From Nosema muscidifuracis (taxonomy: Eukaryota > Microsporidia > Nosematidae): a stretch of DNA of 64,000 nt. The translations under genes were made by a program, and so were the position numbers. Location: assembly GCA_028335825.1 (NCBI GenBank), contig JAIOKI010000003.1, positions 1 through 64,000 of the forward strand, read 5' to 3'. How positions within the stretch are numbered: the stretch's first letter is position 1; each line of letters opens with the position of its first letter. The notes below the pieces were generated by a model, which ran no database searches, had not been told where the DNA came from, and saw only the letters and a program-made list of their open reading frames with translations. Below, one piece after another: positions 60,776-64,000 of the stretch.

Positions 60776-61132
60776 TCAATTCAAATTATTCCTGCATTTT
60801 CTTATTTCTAAAAATATAATTAGAAATAATGAACATATAAATAATGATAATAATAGTAATAATAATAAAAGTACAAAGGTGAATATAAAAACTGAAGTCC
60901 CAAATAAATAATCATAAACTCCTGATAAAACTAAAATAAATATTGATGACAATATGTAAAAAATTATAACATACTTTGTTATGTATTTTAAATTATTTAA
61001 AATTTCTGAATTATCATTGTCAGATCTGTATTTACAAGTTTCTTTTATTTTTTTGTTTATTGATCCATCATCTAAATCTATTATAAGAATATCATCGAGA
61101 GAATATGATAGTAGTAAATATAATAATAGCAT
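60776..61132 (-). CDS. Small membrane protein with signal peptide, unknown family
   Basis: A 118-residue protein. Residues 1-11 (MLLLYLLLSYS) form a signal peptide. A short acidic ectodomain follows (DDILIIDLDDGSINKKIKET, one cysteine near residue 33). Two hydrophobic segments come next, at about residues 53-72 and 78-108, the second very leucine-rich and interrupted by a cysteine. The tail is basic (EIRKCRNNLN). The start is supported by a T-run, AATCC and TTCTAA directly upstream (61133-61152), a CC variant of the motif before the other secreted-protein genes. It is isolated. The two-TM end resembles the layout of the cysteine-rich family at 55523-56584, but I see no sequence match. Confidence 0.6.
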   Translation of the reverse strand: MLLLYLLLSYSLDDILIIDLDDGSINKKIKETCKYRSDNDNSEILNNLKYITKYVIIFYILSSIFILVLSGVYDYLFGTSVFIFTFVLLLLLLLLSLFICSLFLIIFLEIRKCRNNLN

Positions 61133-61159
61133 TTAGAAGGATTAAAAATTTTATTTTAT

Positions 61160-62640
61160 ATTAAATAAATTTTTTTTGATTTTATATTGATAAATTCATT
61201 TTATTTTATCAGAAGATTAATTAGAACTAAAAATTTACTTAAGATTTGTTTATATTGTAATATTTATAGTTATTGAATTTCTTCACCCTACAATTATTAA
61301 TTTAACATTTAGTATGTTAATATAAATTAAAAAGCAGCAATTTAAGAAAGTTATAGAAAAATACAAGTTTTTTTACAAATAATTTTACATATTATTTACC
61401 CTCAATTAGAAATATTTAGAATATTTTTTATCCTTACTATTAGATAAGTTAAAACTAAAATATTTAAAGATCTCTCAAATTGACAAATACTATCTTAAAG
61501 TTCTTCTTGACTAGATTATTTTGATTACATGAATCATGTTATCAATTTTTAGATGTATAATTTGTATATATAAATGTATGAGTATTAAGTATTATAAGTT
61601 TATCTATAGTAGTCTATATTTCTATAAATTTAGAGATTAAGATTTATATTTTATACTCATTGGTATTGTCTATCTATGTGATATAAATTTTTGTACAGAT
61701 ATTATTCCTTCTAATTCTCTTATACAATTCTAATATATAATAAACTTATACCTGAGAAAGATCTTAAAATGTGTGTGATAGTGAAATAGTTAATGTATGA
61801 ATTATAATTTCAATAAATATACTTAATTAATTAATATTTATGAATTCGCATTTTATGTTCATATCTTGTCATTATATTAAAATGATAAATTCGCATTATT
61901 TTATTATGTTTATATGGTCACATATTTTTATAAGTATATATTCGCATTTTATTATGTTTATATATTATTTACTATTTGAAGTATTTCTCTATTTTTATTT
62001 CATACATAAATAAATCTTCTTCTTTTTAGACTCTTCCATTATATAATGTGATAATTTCTATCCTACATACAAATATATTCTAAATAATAAATTCTATAAA
62101 AAATAAATGTATGATAAATATCTTAAAGTAAATAATGAATAAAAAATACTTTCATATTTTGAATAATGTAATAATAATTGATAATAATTTATCTTATTTA
62201 AGAATATAAGTAGAAGATAAGGAATATTTATTTGTCAAAAAGTCTTATATTTTAAGGGGTAAATATAAGTATAAAGTGACATATTCTTCGTTAAGATGTC
62301 ATCAATAATAAATATATTTATATTTCTTAATGTTAAATATTAGACTTTGATTAGAAAGATAAAATAGTTATTTTATGAGATAACACCACACAAATTCTAA
62401 TGTGATAATTGTTTATCATTAAATCGACTGCTTATTCATTAAAAGATTTAAAATAGTTAACTTTTTGAGATTACCAAAACCAATGGTTATTTATTATACT
62501 CTCAGGGAATTAAACATATATAAACTAGATAAAGATAAGTTGGTCTGAGTACTTTTAATTTGTTCATTATATTCTAATAATGTATGGATCTAAATATCGA
62601 GCTTATAGAACTATATCTATTGAATTAATTCTATTTTTTA
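61160..62640. other. AT-rich gap containing a small tandem repeat
   Basis: No gene recognised. The triple repeat at 61840-61965 is listed separately. Confidence 0.55.
61841..61965. repeat. Imperfect tandem repeat, three copies, spacing about 46-51 bp
   Basis: The phrase ATTCGCATTTTATTATGTTT or close variants occurs at about 61843, 61889 and 61940. Each copy is followed by TTATAT or CATAT. CG-containing words are rare here, which makes the repetition stand out. Confidence 0.65.
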
Positions 62641-62649
62641 TTTTGTATG

Positions 62650-64000
62650 AATTCTATATCACATACAGCATATCATCTAACTAATTCTTAAATTATATCT
62701 TCATGTACTCATTTTAATTTTTTTATTATCTCAGACTTAAATCATTGGTTCATCTAATATATCTGAATATGAACTACACCTTATTGTTATGTTCTTTTGG
62801 AACATCTTATTTTTTAGGTTAGGTTTGAATAACAAACTTATTAGTTTATATTTATTCATTTTTATATCTTTCTAATATCTAAAATACATTCATTTATAAG
62901 TGATTAATTTTCTTCATTTGTCATATGAAACTACTTCTTCGATATTTCATCTTGGATATGTTTTGTTCTTTAACTCCAATAAGTTTGTATAATTTACACG
63001 TCTTTACATTACTTCAATATTATATTCATATAATGACTTTAGATTGTAATACACTGTCTTCTCTCCTCGATTAACCATATTTAAATGTTAGATATAATTA
63101 TCTTTTTTTGATCATGTCTTTATTTTCATTATAATGTCTTGTTCTACTCAAAACATCACATTTTCTATTTTTGTATTTTTTCTTAATATAAGTATCTAAA
63201 TTATCATATATTTTATAAATTTGATAATATTTCTTTCTCAATGATTATAGTTTTTTAGATCCTTAATTTATCATATATGTTTCTGTATTGTATTTGTCTA
63301 AAAATTATTCAAAAAACATTACTTAATGCATTAGTTTCGAGAATAAAATCATTCATAATGTCTGTGTTTTTAGGATTAAATCAATTAGTAGTATTCATTT
63401 CAATCTAATAAAGTAAATTATGTATTTCTCTATTTATTCATATTTTACATCTTTTTGTGTCATGTTAAGTATAGGTCAATTATAGATAAACAGTACTTTA
63501 TAAATTAACTATTCTAATACACGATAAAATCTTCTTCCTTCTTCAATTTTTTTAAATTTGTCTGTGAAATTAAGATTCCATAAAACTCTACTTATTGCTT
63601 TTTAACTTCTAATCTTCTTTTTTAAGATTAATCCTTTATCTATCAATATATTCATTATTCTCTGAAATATCACACCATTCGATTTTCAAATTTCTTTAAT
63701 AATTATATTGTTTACACACTTAAATAACAGTATATAAATCTTTATTATTATTAGCATTAATTTTCATTCATCCAATTTAATCTTGAAATTGAATGGTGTT
63801 TTATATAGATCAACATTTGTTCAATATTTCTAATTTTTCAAAATATGACTCATTTACTAAATATGATTTAGAGTAAGTCTCATGTCTCTATAAGCCTGAT
63901 GTTATGATATAACTACACCCTTCCTCATACATATAAGAATTTTATATGTTATATTTGTAACAACTTCATGAGTAAACTAGTTTTCTTTTTTTTGTATAAC
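62650..64000 (-). mobile_element. Ty3/gypsy-type relic (end of reverse transcriptase and RNase H), runs off the window
   Basis: Minus-strand translation follows the gypsy order. A palm/thumb-like block with FQRIMN lies near 63670, a FTDKFKKIEEGRRFYRVL-type connection near 63530, and an RNase H-like stretch from about 63.4 to 63.2 kb. The latter ends in CDVLSRTRHYN near 63145, the usual ADALSR end of gypsy RNase H. A zinc-binding/integrase start may follow towards 62.65 kb. The element is broken many times, looks old, and continues beyond the right edge. Confidence 0.6.

Noticed and set aside
1-64000. CRISPR arrays, bacterial operons, ribosome-binding sites, tRNA or rRNA genes
   Set aside because: No spaced direct repeats of that type, no Shine-Dalgarno-led operons and no cloverleaf or rRNA-like stretches were seen. 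The sequence is eukaryotic.

Overview
The window is the left end of a linear eukaryotic chromosome. It opens with about 2.8 kb of C-strand telomere repeat (CCTA mixed with CCTAA) and continues into about 61 kb of extremely AT-rich sequence (roughly four-fifths A+T by eye). The likely source is a gene-poor microsporidian. The reasons are short intronless genes, a CC/CCC-type motif a few bases before several start codons, a small stand-alone homeodomain protein, many short secreted or membrane proteins with no recognisable family, and relics of LINE, Ty3/gypsy and DNA transposons. No rRNA, tRNA, CRISPR array or bacterial feature was seen. The species cannot be fixed from this window.

Layout. 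1-2790 is telomere. 2.8-14.6 kb is almost empty, holding two small secreted-protein genes (4928-5326 and 8476-9162), both on the minus strand. 14.7-22.5 kb holds a DnaJ-like multi-pass membrane protein without its HPD motif, a BEM46/ABHD13-type alpha/beta hydrolase and a 442-residue secreted protein. 25-41 kb is a graveyard: a MULE-like transposon relic, a Ty3/gypsy reverse-transcriptase relic, three decayed members of a cysteine-rich two-TM membrane family, a decayed LINE and a gypsy integrase relic. At 42.0-44.3 kb a 5'-truncated R4/Dong-like LINE with higher GC abuts a decayed asparagine-synthetase-like glutamine amidotransferase gene. 46.5-48.8 kb carries a basic protein, a small membrane ORF and a homeobox gene. 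50.1-51.7 kb is a larger secreted-protein gene that appears frameshifted in an A-run. 53-59 kb has two more MULE-like relics flanking the only intact member of the cysteine-rich family (55523-56584). 60.8-61.1 kb is a small signal-peptide membrane protein. The right end (62.65-64 kb) is another gypsy relic running off the window.

How it fits together. Many surviving genes encode secreted or membrane-anchored proteins and stand alone, several with the same start-proximal signal (T-run, then ACC(C/T), then ATG). The cysteine-rich family with one whole and three broken copies resembles subtelomeric birth-and-death evolution of host-facing proteins. Transposon insertion and AT-drift have erased most of the rest. 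I found no convincing new multi-gene system. The best leads are the cysteine-rich family, the LINE/asparagine-synthetase junction, a LINE-tail-like motif beside the telomere, and the shared start motif.
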